Below are positions 45,388 to 53,964 of a stretch of DNA of 64,000 nt, one piece after another. Position numbers and translations under genes: made by a program. Positions within the stretch are counted from its first letter, which is position 1. Each line of letters starts with the position of its first letter. Source of the stretch: JBGPTK01 sp963797765 (GTDB lineage Bacteria; Acidobacteriota; Terriglobia; Acidiferrales; UBA7541); contig CAWCQU010000002.1 of assembly GCA_963797765.1 (NCBI GenBank), forward strand, positions 806,001 through 870,000, in the 5' to 3' direction. The notes under the pieces were generated by a model. That model made no database searches and was not told the origin of the DNA. It was given only the letters and a program-made list of their open reading frames with translations.

Positions 45388-46392
45388 AGCCAGGGGATTG
45401 GCTCGGCCCGGGAAGTGGCGCGACGCTGCGAATACGATCCGGCGTTTGAGTGGCTGACGGGACTGGAGGAAGTGAACTACCACACGCTGGCGGATTTCCG
45501 TGTGGAAAAACAGAAAGAGTTGGACGAGCTGTTTACGCAGGTTCTTGCGGCACTGAGCCAGGAAGGACTAATCACGCTCGAAACAGTGATGCAGGACGGC
45601 ACCAAGATCAAGGCATTGGCGAGCACCCGAAGTTATCAGCGAGAAGGAACGATCCAGGGACATCTGGAGCGAGCGCGGCAACGCGTGGCGGAGATGGGTG
45701 ATCCGCGGAACGAGGAGAGCAACCCAAAAGCAAAGCAAGCCCAAGCCCGCGCACGGCGCGAGCAACAGGAGCGGCTGGAAAGCGCCTTGGTCGAGTTGAG
45801 CAAGTTGCAGGAGAACAAAAAGGGAGAGCAGGCCAAGAGCAAAGCGCGGGTGAGCACCAGCGATCCGCAAGCGCGGGTAATGCACCACTCCGATGGAGGA
45901 TTAGCGCTCAGTTACAACGCGCAGATTTCCACGGATGCAGCGCATGGGTTGGTTGTGGGAGTGGCGGTGACGCAGGCGGCCGAGGACAGCGCACAGTTAT
46001 TACCGGCAGTGGACCGGGTGGAGCAACGGTTAAAGAAAAAGCCACAGCGGATGGTGGCTGATGGCAGTTACACGACGCGCGAAAATATCGAGAAGATGGC
46101 CGGGCGAGAAATTGATTTTGTGGGAAGCATGGGACGAGAGGAGATGCCCAGTGGAGCGACAGCGCCGAACCGCCTTCCGCCGAGCGCGTTTCTCTATCAG
46201 CCCGAAACGAATCGTTATCTCTGTCCAGAAGGTAAGCTGCTGCGACCGCAAGGACGCTTCAACCGCACGAACAAGCGGGGTTTCGTGGCCTATCGCTACG
46301 AAGCTAAAATCAGCGACTGCGCGCCTTGCATCCGCAAACCAGAGTGCTGCCCGGAAAATCAGAGCCACGGCCGCGGACTGCTACGGCGAGTG
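45388..46392 (+). mobile_element. IS1182-type transposase remnant, truncated at both ends
   Basis: A continuous frame from SQGIGSAREVARRCEYDPAF to NQSHGRGLLRRV matches the middle of IS1182-like DDE transposases (LITLETVMQDGTKIKA with a catalytic Asp, and YNAQISTDAAHGLVVG). The first 90 or so residues, including the normal N-terminus, and the last 80 or so are missing. No terminal inverted repeats are visible. It is a relic about 1 kb long, lying between pilT (ends 45293) and the selenoprotein gene (ends 46451, opposite strand). The formal open frame continues on both sides but is not transposase there. Confidence 0.82.
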
Positions 46393-46450
46393 TTTTTGAA
46401 GGGGTGGGGTTTTTCATTTTACGCACCTCAATCCGCGCGCTGCTGCGTTC

Positions 46451-46927
46451 TTATTTCAGGGCTTCGTCGAGCAGGTTGGAAATTTTGGATTCGTCCACTT
46501 CACCGGCGCGGTCGTAAACGGCTTTGCCATTCTTATCGAGGATGGTGACGTGCGGAATGTAGCCCTGGTAATACTTTTTCACCAATTCCTGCTGGGCGGG
46601 TGACCGGCGCTGGTCGAGGTCCACGATCACAAAGTGAACGCGGCCGCGATATTTATCGTACAAGTTGACGGAGCGGCGAGCCTGCCGCTTGGAATTGAAT
46701 CAACCTTCGCCGTAAAAGATGACGTAGTTGGGCTGTCCGGCGACGGCGCCTTCGTCCATGTGATCGCCGGTGATCAGCGGGCCGTCCTGGCTGTCGCTGG
46801 AATAATCGAGATGCTGGTTCAAGCGGAGATTATCGCCGGCTTGCAACGGAGCCACCGCCACAGCAAGAAAAGACGCCAGCAGCAGCGCCAGAACAGCCAT
46901 CGGCCTGGCATGAAGATGCACGTTCAT
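46451..46927 (-). CDS. Thioredoxin-fold protein, probable selenoprotein (Sec at codon 76)
   Basis: 158 residues if TGA 46700-46702 is read as selenocysteine. A signal peptide (MAVLALLLASFLAVAVAPLQ) is followed by the thioredoxin strand NYVIFYGEG, then U-FNS, KRQARRSVNLYDKYRGRVHF and VIVDLDQRR, with a strand-turn region GYIPHVTILDKNGKAVYD. The TGA stands exactly where the first active-site Cys of CxxC sits, giving UxxS. Frame and similarity continue unbroken on both sides. A hairpin with loop AGGCUC begins 16 nt after the UGA. The start overlaps the DUF255 thioredoxin stop as ATGA. Likely a periplasmic redox protein. Alternative: a nonsense mutation of a Cys codon. Confidence 0.72.
46672..46689 (-). 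promoter_or_regulatory. Candidate bacterial SECIS hairpin of the thioredoxin-fold gene
   Basis: RNA AGCGGC-AGGCUC-GCCGCU: perfect 6-bp stem, 6-nt loop with G at positions 2 and 3. The loop starts 16 nt after the UGA codon. The E. coli fdhF SECIS loop is AGGUCU on a GC-closed stem, nearly the same. The hairpin lies inside the coding sequence, as bacterial SECIS elements do. Confidence 0.7.
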
Positions 46928-47514
46928 TTTGTTTCTCCTGAAACCACGCTGAAACCTTCCTTTTCGATCTGAGCGCGCCCTGTGCGATACAGTTTCAGAG
47001 CTTCCTCAAGAGCGGCTCTGAAGGCAGGTTTGCCATTTTCCGCCTTGGCCGGGAAATATCCACCGCCGGAATAGAGCACGCCCGACGGCGTGAGAAAAGC
47101 GGTGAGCGGCAGCCCGGCAGGCAGGTTCATGAAGGCTTGCGCCCGCTCGAGTTTAGCGGAAAGCTTCGGATCCGCGTCAAAATCCACTTTTACGGCGATG
47201 AAATTCTGATTAATGAAGGACGCCATCTCCGGCTGCAAATAACTTTCGCGATCCATCAGGCTGCACCACGAACACCATGTGGCGCCCACATCGAGCAGGA
47301 TGGGGCGATTCGTTTCCTTCGATTTGCGCCAGGCTTCCTCGCCCCATGGATACCATTCGACGGGCTGATCGCTGGCGCGTTGCAAATAGGCCGAGCGGCT
47401 GCCGCTTAAATGATTTTTAGACGGCGGGGCAGCCGGGAACGCTACCGTCCCCATAATCAACACGGAGATCGATAAGGCAATCAAAAACCAGCCGCAAATC
47501 CGCGCAGAAGCCAT
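46924..47514 (-). CDS. Exported DUF255/thioredoxin-like protein
   Basis: 196 residues. Membrane-anchor or signal segment (ICGWFLIALSISVLIMGTVA) followed by the DUF255-type thioredoxin motif: SAYLQRASDQPVEWYPWGEE, then ILLDVGATWCSWCSLMDRESY with a CxxC (WCSWC, about residue 81). Expected to act on thiols outside the cytoplasm. The start is at MASARICGW (47514); the 110 upstream codons in frame show no coding character. Translationally coupled (ATGA) to the putative selenoprotein downstream, which suggests that the two form a redox pair. Confidence 0.85.
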   Translation of the reverse strand: MASARICGWFLIALSISVLIMGTVAFPAAPPSKNHLSGSRSAYLQRASDQPVEWYPWGEEAWRKSKETNRPILLDVGATWCSWCSLMDRESYLQPEMASFINQNFIAVKVDFDADPKLSAKLERAQAFMNLPAGLPLTAFLTPSGVLYSGGGYFPAKAENGKPAFRAALEEALKLYRTGRAQIEKEGFSVVSGETK

Positions 47515-47648
47515 AGCTAGTCTATTAGAGTTGTGAACTTTCAAAATGTTACAGCGGGAATTGGCGTCTAGTAACCGTTTTCGGAAAAAGAAATGCCATC
47601 CGCGCGATTCACCGCGGAGAAGCGGAGAGCGAGCGCACCGGGATTCTA

Positions 47649-48288
47649 TTAATCTCCGCCCGACGCTTTCTCGCCCGTCCTTGTGGCTGCATCTCTCTCC
47701 GGCGTTGTTGCAGGTTCCGATCCTGGCTCGGGCCGCGGCTCCATCGCGCCGTGATACAAAGGCTGCGGCAAGGCATCCTTCATGCAACGAATACACGGGT
47801 TGTAGCCAAGCCGTACCGCTTCCTCGGCGGGAATCAATTTCCATTTTCCATGAAGATAGGAGCAGGTGGGCAGGTGAAACGTTTTCCCCTCTTCATTCAC
47901 CGCCACCATTTTCACCGGAATCCGCACGGCGGGCTGGCTGTGTTGATCCAAAGGCGTGGGCAAATTCCGCGATGCGCGGCCGGCGCCGAAAAACATCACG
48001 GACAAAATCAAAACCGCGGCGGCCGATAGCACCCATCCATAGGCCGTGCCGCGCTGGCCGGCGATTTGGCGGTGGATGCGATCGTCCAGCGTTCACTGAA
48101 TCCGAGGGCGGCTCGAAAAGGCGCTTGTCGCGATAGAGCGCTAAGACGTTTTGCGTTCCGTGCACTACGGACGCGCACTGGCGGCACGTGGCGAAGTGCT
48201 CTTCAAAGGCGGCGCGGCGCGACGGCTCCAATTCGCCTTCCAGATAATTCGAAATTTCCTGCCAAACTTCCTCGCATTTTATTCCCAT
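47649..48288 (-). CDS. Anti-sigma factor with zf-HC2 and C-terminal Cys motif (one frameshift)
   Basis: The N-terminal zinc-binding anti-sigma domain has the HxxxCxxC motif in EEHFATCRQC. After EPPSDSV one A must be skipped near 48092 to reach TLDDRIHRQIAGQRG and the membrane helix WVLSAAAVLILSVMFFGAG. The outer part ends with FHLPTCSYLHGK and GYNPCIRCMKDAL, a C...CxxC arrangement like the Ada-type zinc-binding fold, then a low-complexity tail. About 212 residues. The ATG overlaps the end of the sigma gene by 10 bp. It should hold the sigma factor inactive and respond to an envelope signal. Confidence 0.8.
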
Positions 48289-48966
48289 GGATTGTTTCCC
48301 TTCTTGAACGGCAGCGGGCCCGTCCAGGCACCGCCGATTCCTGGAGTCAAAAAATCGCGCAGCATCAGCCGGGCGCGCAGCAGGCGCGTTTTTACCGAAC
48401 CCGCAGTAATTCCCAGAATGCCGGCGGTTTCTTCGATGCTGAGCGATTCCACGTCGCGGAGCACAAACACCTCGCGATATTTCTCGCGCCAGCGAAGCCA
48501 GCGCGCGCAATAAGGCCGCGCGGATTTCTTTTCGGTCCAGCGCTTCCGATGGAATCTCGCGCCAGTCGGCGAAATCCCTGGGGCGGTAGGCGCCTTCTTC
48601 GCGATCTTCGCCTTGTTGCTCCTCGAGAGAGGTCATTTTCTCCGGATGGTTTTTTCGCAGCCGCATACGCGCCTCGTTGATGACGATTTGAATCAGCCAG
48701 GTGCTGAATTTCGATTCTTTCCGGAAACTTCCCAGGTGAGTCAGCGCCTTGAGAAATCCTTCCTGCGCAACCTCCTCGGCATCGGCTTCGTTGCGCAGGA
48801 TGGCCAGGGCCGCGGCATAAACGCGGCGCTGGTGCGGGCGGATCAACTCGCAAAACAATTCTTTATCGCCCGCTTGAACGCGCGCGATCAGAGCGGCTTC
48901 GTCCTGCGCGGTTGCGTCTGGCAACGATTCCGCCGCTTTCCGCTCCTTTACTGCTTTTGCAGTCAT
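48279..48966 (-). CDS. ECF RNA polymerase sigma factor (one frameshift)
   Basis: About 228 residues. Region 2: LIRPHQRRVYAAALAILR, then ADAEEVAQEGFLKALTHLG and FSTWLIQIVINEARMRLRK. After RALASL the frame must skip one base near 48487 to give EKYREVFVLRDVE and region 4 (SIEETAGILGITAGSVKTRL). AAGGGG precedes the ATG. It directly precedes its anti-sigma factor. ECF sigma factors of this shape drive envelope or redox stress genes; the target promoters are unknown, but the thioredoxin genes nearby are candidates. Confidence 0.85.
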
Positions 48967-49009
48967 GCGCCCCTTTTATTCTTGACGAACCGCGATCACG
49001 GAATTTTGC

Positions 49010-49711
49010 CTATAGATATTCGGGATTCTTTTTCCAGCCGCTCAGCATGGGAACAAAATTGTTCCAGCCATGGATGATCACCATGATCAAATGCCCGATC
49101 AGGAAGAGCAGCAAGGCGCACAGCACCGCGAAGTGCCATACGCGCGCCAGGTGAAATCCGCCCATCAGGCTTGCCAGCAGCGAAAATTGAATCGGGTTAT
49201 ACAGAACCAAACCGGTGAGCACGGAAAGGATTCCCAAAATCACCGCCGACGTGTAAGCGAGTTTTTGTAGAGCGTTATACGCGCCGGTGGCGGCAGGCAT
49301 ATGCCCGAAGAAAAAATAATGCCGCACCATGGGCCACACTCCAGGCAGATCGCGCCGTGTGAACAGCACTTGGCTGTAGTGCCTGGTAAGCAGTTGGTAG
49401 CCGAGATAAAAAATTCCCGTACCAACGTAAATCCAAGCAAACGTGAAATGCCACTGCAAGGCTCCGCCCAGCCATCCGCCCAACGTGAGCACCGGCGGCG
49501 GCCTGAAAAAAACTTTCCCTCCTATCTTTGGGCCGAAACTGGGAAACGCGATGAAGATCCGCAAGCCGCTGGCCATCATGATCAGCAGGGAAACGGAATT
49601 CAGCCAATGGCAGAATCGGACGGCCCAGGGATGTTCGTAGGCCACTGTGATTTGCGTGCCGGTGCGGGGCGATTCGATGATGAGAATTTTTTCCTGCGGA
49701 GCGGCGCGCAT
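49010..49711 (-). CDS. Cytochrome b561-type membrane protein
   Basis: 233 residues with four main membrane helices. Heme-ligand histidines are in HPWAVRFCHWLN, WHFTFAWIYVG, FHLARVWHFAVL and GHLIMVIIHGW, the pattern of di-heme cytochrome b subunits of hydrogenases and formate/thiosulfate reductases. AGGAG is 5 nt before the ATG. It follows the molybdopterin oxidoreductase gene by 18 bp on the same strand and is the natural membrane partner that would exchange its electrons with quinone. Confidence 0.9.
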   Translation of the reverse strand: MRAAPQEKILIIESPRTGTQITVAYEHPWAVRFCHWLNSVSLLIMMASGLRIFIAFPSFGPKIGGKVFFRPPPVLTLGGWLGGALQWHFTFAWIYVGTGIFYLGYQLLTRHYSQVLFTRRDLPGVWPMVRHYFFFGHMPAATGAYNALQKLAYTSAVILGILSVLTGLVLYNPIQFSLLASLMGGFHLARVWHFAVLCALLLFLIGHLIMVIIHGWNNFVPMLSGWKKNPEYL

Positions 49712-49729
49712 AAAAACTCCTGGTGCGAA

Positions 49730-50458
49730 TCAGATACCCGCGAAGGCGCTGTAACCCTGGTCTTCCCAATAGCCGATGCGCGTGAGCACGTTTGTGACGC
49801 GCAATCCGGTAAGATATTTCGCCGATTTGTAGCCCAGCTTGATGGGCAGCCGCAAGCGCACCGGCGCGCCATGTTCCCGCGTCAGCGGCTGAGAATACAT
49901 TTCGTAGCAGAGCAGCGACTGCGGGTGCATCGCCGAGGGCATATCCAGCGATTCGTAATAATCGTCGGCGCATTCAAGTGCCAGGAAGCGCGCGTGGGGG
50001 TCAGCGCCTGCCAGTTGCAGAAAATCCGAAATTCGCGCGCCGCCAAAATTGCCGATCACGTCCCAGCCCTCCACACAAATGTGCCGCGTATTCTGGGTGA
50101 ATTTCGGCAGCGCCTGGATTTGCGCCAGGGTGTAATGGCCTGGATGCTGCACTTCTCCGCTCACCTCGAGCGTCCAGTGATTCCAAGTCGACGTGCGGAT
50201 CATCCACGTCGTATGTATTGATGTAAAATTTCTCAAGAGGGGCGACTTCCGCATCCGGATAGACGTGGCGCAAGATGCTCGCCACGAGAAGACTTTGGCG
50301 GCGACCCAATCGCTGAAGCGCAGCCCCTTGGCCAGCAGGTTTTCCCGAAGCGAGGGAACAGCAAACGCACCCAGGGCCAGCGCCGGTGCCAGTTTCAGCA
50401 GGTTGCGGCGGCTGATGCGCTTGAATGAGCGCTCATCCGTCGTCGTGCGTGAATCCAT
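49730..50458 (-). CDS. Tat-exported molybdopterin oxidoreductase, sulfite oxidase fold (three +1 shifts)
   Basis: The open frame is continuous, but a central stretch is out of phase. Skipping one base at about 50288, 50264 and 50179 turns nonsense into KVFSGEHLAP, VYPDAEVAPLEKFYINTYDV and DDPHVDLESWTLEVSGEV; three insertions restore the frame. About 241 residues. Twin-arginine leader (FKRISRRNLLKLAPALA). The molybdenum-ligating Cys is in RHICVEGWDVIGNFGGA. The domain is of the YedY/sulfite oxidase type. The start MDSRTTTDERSF has GGGAGG 7 nt upstream. Paired with the cytochrome b gene; the substrate is unknown (S- or N-oxides are typical). Confidence 0.85.
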   Translation of the reverse strand: MDSRTTTDERSFKRISRRNLLKLAPALALGAFAVPSLRENLLAKGLRFSDWVAAKVFSWRASCATSIRMRKSPLLRNFTSIHTTWMIRTSTWNHWTLEVSGEVQHPGHYTLAQIQALPKFTQNTRHICVEGWDVIGNFGGARISDFLQLAGADPHARFLALECADDYYESLDMPSAMHPQSLLCYEMYSQPLTREHGAPVRLRLPIKLGYKSAKYLTGLRVTNVLTRIGYWEDQGYSAFAGI

Positions 50459-50790
50459 CTGTTGGCCTCCCACGTTCGGCCATCCAAGAATTGCCGGCGA
50501 ACCGCTCAACTCCGCGATAAATTATCGCACCGGGGTGCCCGGAATTGCGAGTCGCGAGAGAGGATTGTTGAGCGGCGGCGACGGGCAAACTCTAGCATGC
50601 GGATGCGATTCGCGGCGTTGGGAAAAGTTTCAGATGTCACCGAAAAGATTTCAGCGACACGCCAGTCCGGTGAAACGCTACAACTCTGATCATCGCGCAG
50701 TAGCCGTGGGGGCGCTGCTTGTTTATCCTGAGCTTTGAAGGGCTGCGCCCGGCCTTCCCTCCCGGCTCATGGGCCGCCAATCGAAAAGGG
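50459..50790. other. Intergenic region
   Basis: About 330 bp between the molybdopterin oxidoreductase start and the stop of the next gene upstream, all on the minus strand. It should hold the promoter of the oxidoreductase-cytochrome pair. I see no gene, no RNA and no strong hairpin in it. Confidence 0.4.
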
Positions 50791-51945
50791 TTATTTTGGC
50801 TCCGATGCTTGCAAAAGTTCCGCCAGATATTGCTGCCAAATCGCGGGCAAACTGTGTGTGCCGTGGCCGCGCGTTTGATCGGTGATGGGAAGGAGGATAA
50901 AGCGGCCATTTTTCACTTTTTTGATTTCACGCTCGGGGATCCCGAGCTCCGGCGGATTCACGAAGTCGTCGGCGGAATTGATCCAGGTGACGCGAGCTTG
51001 AATTTTATCGAGCTGCAAAGAAGGATCGTAATTGCGCGAGGAATCGAATTGATACAGAAGATCGTTCGCGTCGGTCGAGGCCAGGTGCGGCGCCATCCAT
51101 TCCGCCAGATTTTTATCGGCGGCATCGCGGGTGGGGGAATTCTTCTGCATTTGGAGCGGGCTGCTGGTCATGACGAGAAGGATATCGAGCGCCGTTTGCA
51201 ATCCGCGCGGCTGCATCGTGTATTCGCCGTTTTTCCATTCAGGGTCGCTGCGAATCCCGTCCATGGCCATTTTTCGCATCATGCGATTGCGCCCGGCGAT
51301 TTGCACCGTCTCGCACGCCAGCGGCAGAACTGCATCCATCGCATCGGGATACATTTCCGCCCACATCCAGGAATGCATGCAGCCCATGGAAGTTCCGGCG
51401 ACCAGGCGCAAATGATTGACGCCCAGCTTTTCGAAGATGAGCTGGTGCTGCGCGCGGACCATGTCGTCATATTCGTAATGCGGAAATTTGGCGCGCAGGC
51501 CGTTGCTGGGCTTGCTCGATCCTCCATGGCCGATGGCGTCGGGAAGAATAATGAAATAGCGGCTGGCATCGAGCAATTGTCCAGGGCCGAACAGAACGCC
51601 TGCAAATTGCGGCGAAAGGAGGCTGCGCCCGGAACCGCTGGTGCCATGCATGAAGAGAACGGCGTTCGTCACCTTGCCGGTGGAATCGCGAACGGGCTGG
51701 CCCAGCGTGGTGTAGTGCAAACGCAATTCGGGAAGAGTTTCGCCCGAACGAAAATGAAAGTCGCTGACGACGAAGTCTCCTTCCTCGGGCGTAACCCCTG
51801 TCGATTGCGGTGGCGTCGTAATTTCAGCGGGAGATGGACGCGAGGAAGTAGCGTGGGTAGGAGCTGAATAATGATCGAACAAAACTGCCATGGAACAAAT
51901 TGCGGCGATCAGGACGATTGCCTTCCACACGAGGGCCCGTTGCAC
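50791..51945 (-). CDS. Exported alpha/beta hydrolase, homoserine acetyltransferase-like
   Basis: 384 residues. Signal anchor (IVLIAAICSMAVLFDHYSAP), then an alpha/beta-hydrolase fold: LRLHYTTLGQPVRDSTGKV, oxyanion HGTSGSG, nucleophile elbow AGTSMGCMHS (near residue 183), Asp in WINSADDFVNP and the catalytic His in RGHGTHSLP. The family includes homoserine O-acetyltransferase and related esterases, but export argues against a biosynthetic role. The GTG start at 51945 has GGAGG 4 nt upstream. Confidence 0.85.
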   Translation of the reverse strand: MQRALVWKAIVLIAAICSMAVLFDHYSAPTHATSSRPSPAEITTPPQSTGVTPEEGDFVVSDFHFRSGETLPELRLHYTTLGQPVRDSTGKVTNAVLFMHGTSGSGRSLLSPQFAGVLFGPGQLLDASRYFIILPDAIGHGGSSKPSNGLRAKFPHYEYDDMVRAQHQLIFEKLGVNHLRLVAGTSMGCMHSWMWAEMYPDAMDAVLPLACETVQIAGRNRMMRKMAMDGIRSDPEWKNGEYTMQPRGLQTALDILLVMTSSPLQMQKNSPTRDAADKNLAEWMAPHLASTDANDLLYQFDSSRNYDPSLQLDKIQARVTWINSADDFVNPPELGIPEREIKKVKNGRFILLPITDQTRGHGTHSLPAIWQQYLAELLQASEPK

Positions 51946-51964
51946 AATTCCTCCTTCTAAGAAT

Positions 51965-53842
51965 TCAGTGAGTGATGACCGGCAATTCAATATTCGACGG
52001 AAAGTGCTTCGAGCGATAAATGTGCTGTTCCGCTTTTTGATAGTCAGCCGCCGAAGCATTGAAAATATTGGGAACGAACTTTTGCGGATTGCGGTCGATC
52101 AGCGGGAACCAGGTACTCTGCACCTGCACCATGATTCGATGACCCTTAAGAAAGGCATGGTCGTTGGTGTGCAGATCGACGGTGTAGGAAATCACTTCGT
52201 TCGCCGCAATCGGCTCCGGCTTTTCGAAACTGTTTCGGAAGCGGCCGCGAAACACCTCATCGGCGACGATCAACTGGTAGCCGCCCATCGTTGGATCGGG
52301 AGAATATTTTTCCGGGTAAACGTCGATCAGTTTCACGATCCAATCGCTATCGGTGCCGGTGGTGGACGCAAAAAGATGCGTCACCAGATCGCCGGCCACC
52401 ACCAAATCTTCTTTCAGTGGCTCGGATTGCCAACTGAGCGTATCGGGCCGTTTGTGGACGAAGCGTTGATCCTCAACCAGCCACTTGGGCCAATCGGGGC
52501 CTGGATAGGTGGGACTGATCGGGCGATGCCGGTAGGGAACCGGATTCGCGGGATCGGAAACATAGCTATCGAACGATTGCTCGCTGGATGGGTCACTCTG
52601 CCGGGCGGGTGGATCGAACGAAAGCTGGCCATCCTCGCGGAAATAGAGCTTGCGCGCTGTTACGTGCTCGCGGGGCGGCCACGCGTCATATTTCTCCCAG
52701 CGATTTGAACCGGTTTCAAAAACCAGAGCTTCTTTCAGCGGCAGGCTGCCCTTATCTTTCAACCAATAAGCGAACCAGGGCGCTTGAATATTTTCGCGGA
52801 AATACCGGCTAGTGTTGCTGCCGAAATCGATATTTCCCAGCTTGCTCACGTCGGCATGTCCCCAACCGCCATGATTCCACGGCCCCACAACCAGATAGTT
52901 CAATTGGTTCGTATCAACCGATTCGTATTTCTCGTAAATCGTGACCGGACCGTAAAAATCCTCCTGATCCCACCAGCCTGCGACATTCAGATTCGGCACC
53001 GTTACTCTTGTGAGCCTCGGCGTAACCGCTTGTTCGCGCCAAAATTCATCATAGTTGGGATGATTCACGAAATCGTTCCAGGTGGGAACTTTGCCGTGAA
53101 AATATTTTTCGTTCACATTCGAGAGCGGGCCGAGTTCGAGATACCACTCGAAGAGATCATATCGATCGAAGGGAAAAGCATAATTCGTTTTCCCGGTTTC
53201 CATTTCGGAAGCGTATTCGAATCCGTAACTGAGCCGGAACGCCCCGTTGTGGTGGAAATCATCGCCCAAAAACATGTCGGCTGGGGAAGCCTGTTCCGAA
53301 ACTGCTTTGAGCGCGGGATGCGGCTCGAGCAACGCCATCACGGAGAGCCATCCGCCGTATGAAATTCCAAGGAGTCCGGCGCGGCCGTTGTTATTCGGAG
53401 TGTTTTTCAGGAGCCAGTCGATAGTGTCGTAGGTGTCCGTACCTTCATCGATGGATTTTGGATCGCGCCCATCGCGCACGGGGCGCTGCATCACGAACTG
53501 GCCTTCCGATCCGTAACGGCCGCGAATATCCTGCATCACGAAAATGTAGCCTTCGGGAATCATCTCCTGATAAAGGGAAAAAATGCCGGAGAATCCGTCT
53601 CGATCGTCGTTTGTGCCATAAGGGGTGCGCGTGATCAGGAACGGAAGCGGCGCGGCAGAGTTTTTCGGCGCGTAAATTTCCGTGTGCAGCCGGACACCGT
53701 CGCGCATCGGGATCATCACATCCCGCTTGGAATAAAGCTGGCTGACGCGCGAGCTGGACTGGCCGAGTTCGCTGGCGGGAAATACGACGCAGAGAAGCGC
53801 GCAGGATACGAAAATGAGCACGGAGCTTCCGAATCGCTTCAT
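51965..53842 (-). CDS. Exported CocE/NonD (S15) family hydrolase
   Basis: 625 residues. Signal peptide (SSVLIFVSCALLCVVFPASE). The N-terminal hydrolase domain begins VMIPMRDGVRLHTEIYAP, with nucleophile GISYGGW (near residue 157), Asp in AGWWDQEDFYG and His in PWNHGGWGH; the C-terminal jelly-roll domain ends in MVQVQSTWFPLIDRNPQKF. Acts on X-Pro peptides, acyl esters or beta-lactam-like substrates. GGAGG is 8 nt before ATG 53842. Only 19 bp separate it from the next hydrolase gene, so the two are probably co-transcribed. Confidence 0.88.
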   Translation of the reverse strand: MKRFGSSVLIFVSCALLCVVFPASELGQSSSRVSQLYSKRDVMIPMRDGVRLHTEIYAPKNSAAPLPFLITRTPYGTNDDRDGFSGIFSLYQEMIPEGYIFVMQDIRGRYGSEGQFVMQRPVRDGRDPKSIDEGTDTYDTIDWLLKNTPNNNGRAGLLGISYGGWLSVMALLEPHPALKAVSEQASPADMFLGDDFHHNGAFRLSYGFEYASEMETGKTNYAFPFDRYDLFEWYLELGPLSNVNEKYFHGKVPTWNDFVNHPNYDEFWREQAVTPRLTRVTVPNLNVAGWWDQEDFYGPVTIYEKYESVDTNQLNYLVVGPWNHGGWGHADVSKLGNIDFGSNTSRYFRENIQAPWFAYWLKDKGSLPLKEALVFETGSNRWEKYDAWPPREHVTARKLYFREDGQLSFDPPARQSDPSSEQSFDSYVSDPANPVPYRHRPISPTYPGPDWPKWLVEDQRFVHKRPDTLSWQSEPLKEDLVVAGDLVTHLFASTTGTDSDWIVKLIDVYPEKYSPDPTMGGYQLIVADEVFRGRFRNSFEKPEPIAANEVISYTVDLHTNDHAFLKGHRIMVQVQSTWFPLIDRNPQKFVPNIFNASAADYQKAEQHIYRSKHFPSNIELPVITH

Positions 53843-53964
53843 GTGTTTGGCCTCCAGCCATCGATCGCGATGCAAGCGGAGGAGCGGCGGCTGGATAGTA
53901 CCGCTAGTGCGATGATTTTTGAATTGGCAAAAGGGAGAGCGGGGCGCGTTAGCGGTGCCGGTGA

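Noticed and set aside
50719..51867. 382-residue plus-strand frame opposite the alpha/beta hydrolase
   Set aside because: Same kind of antisense shadow; the hydrolase on the minus strand has catalytic motifs, signal segment and ribosome site.
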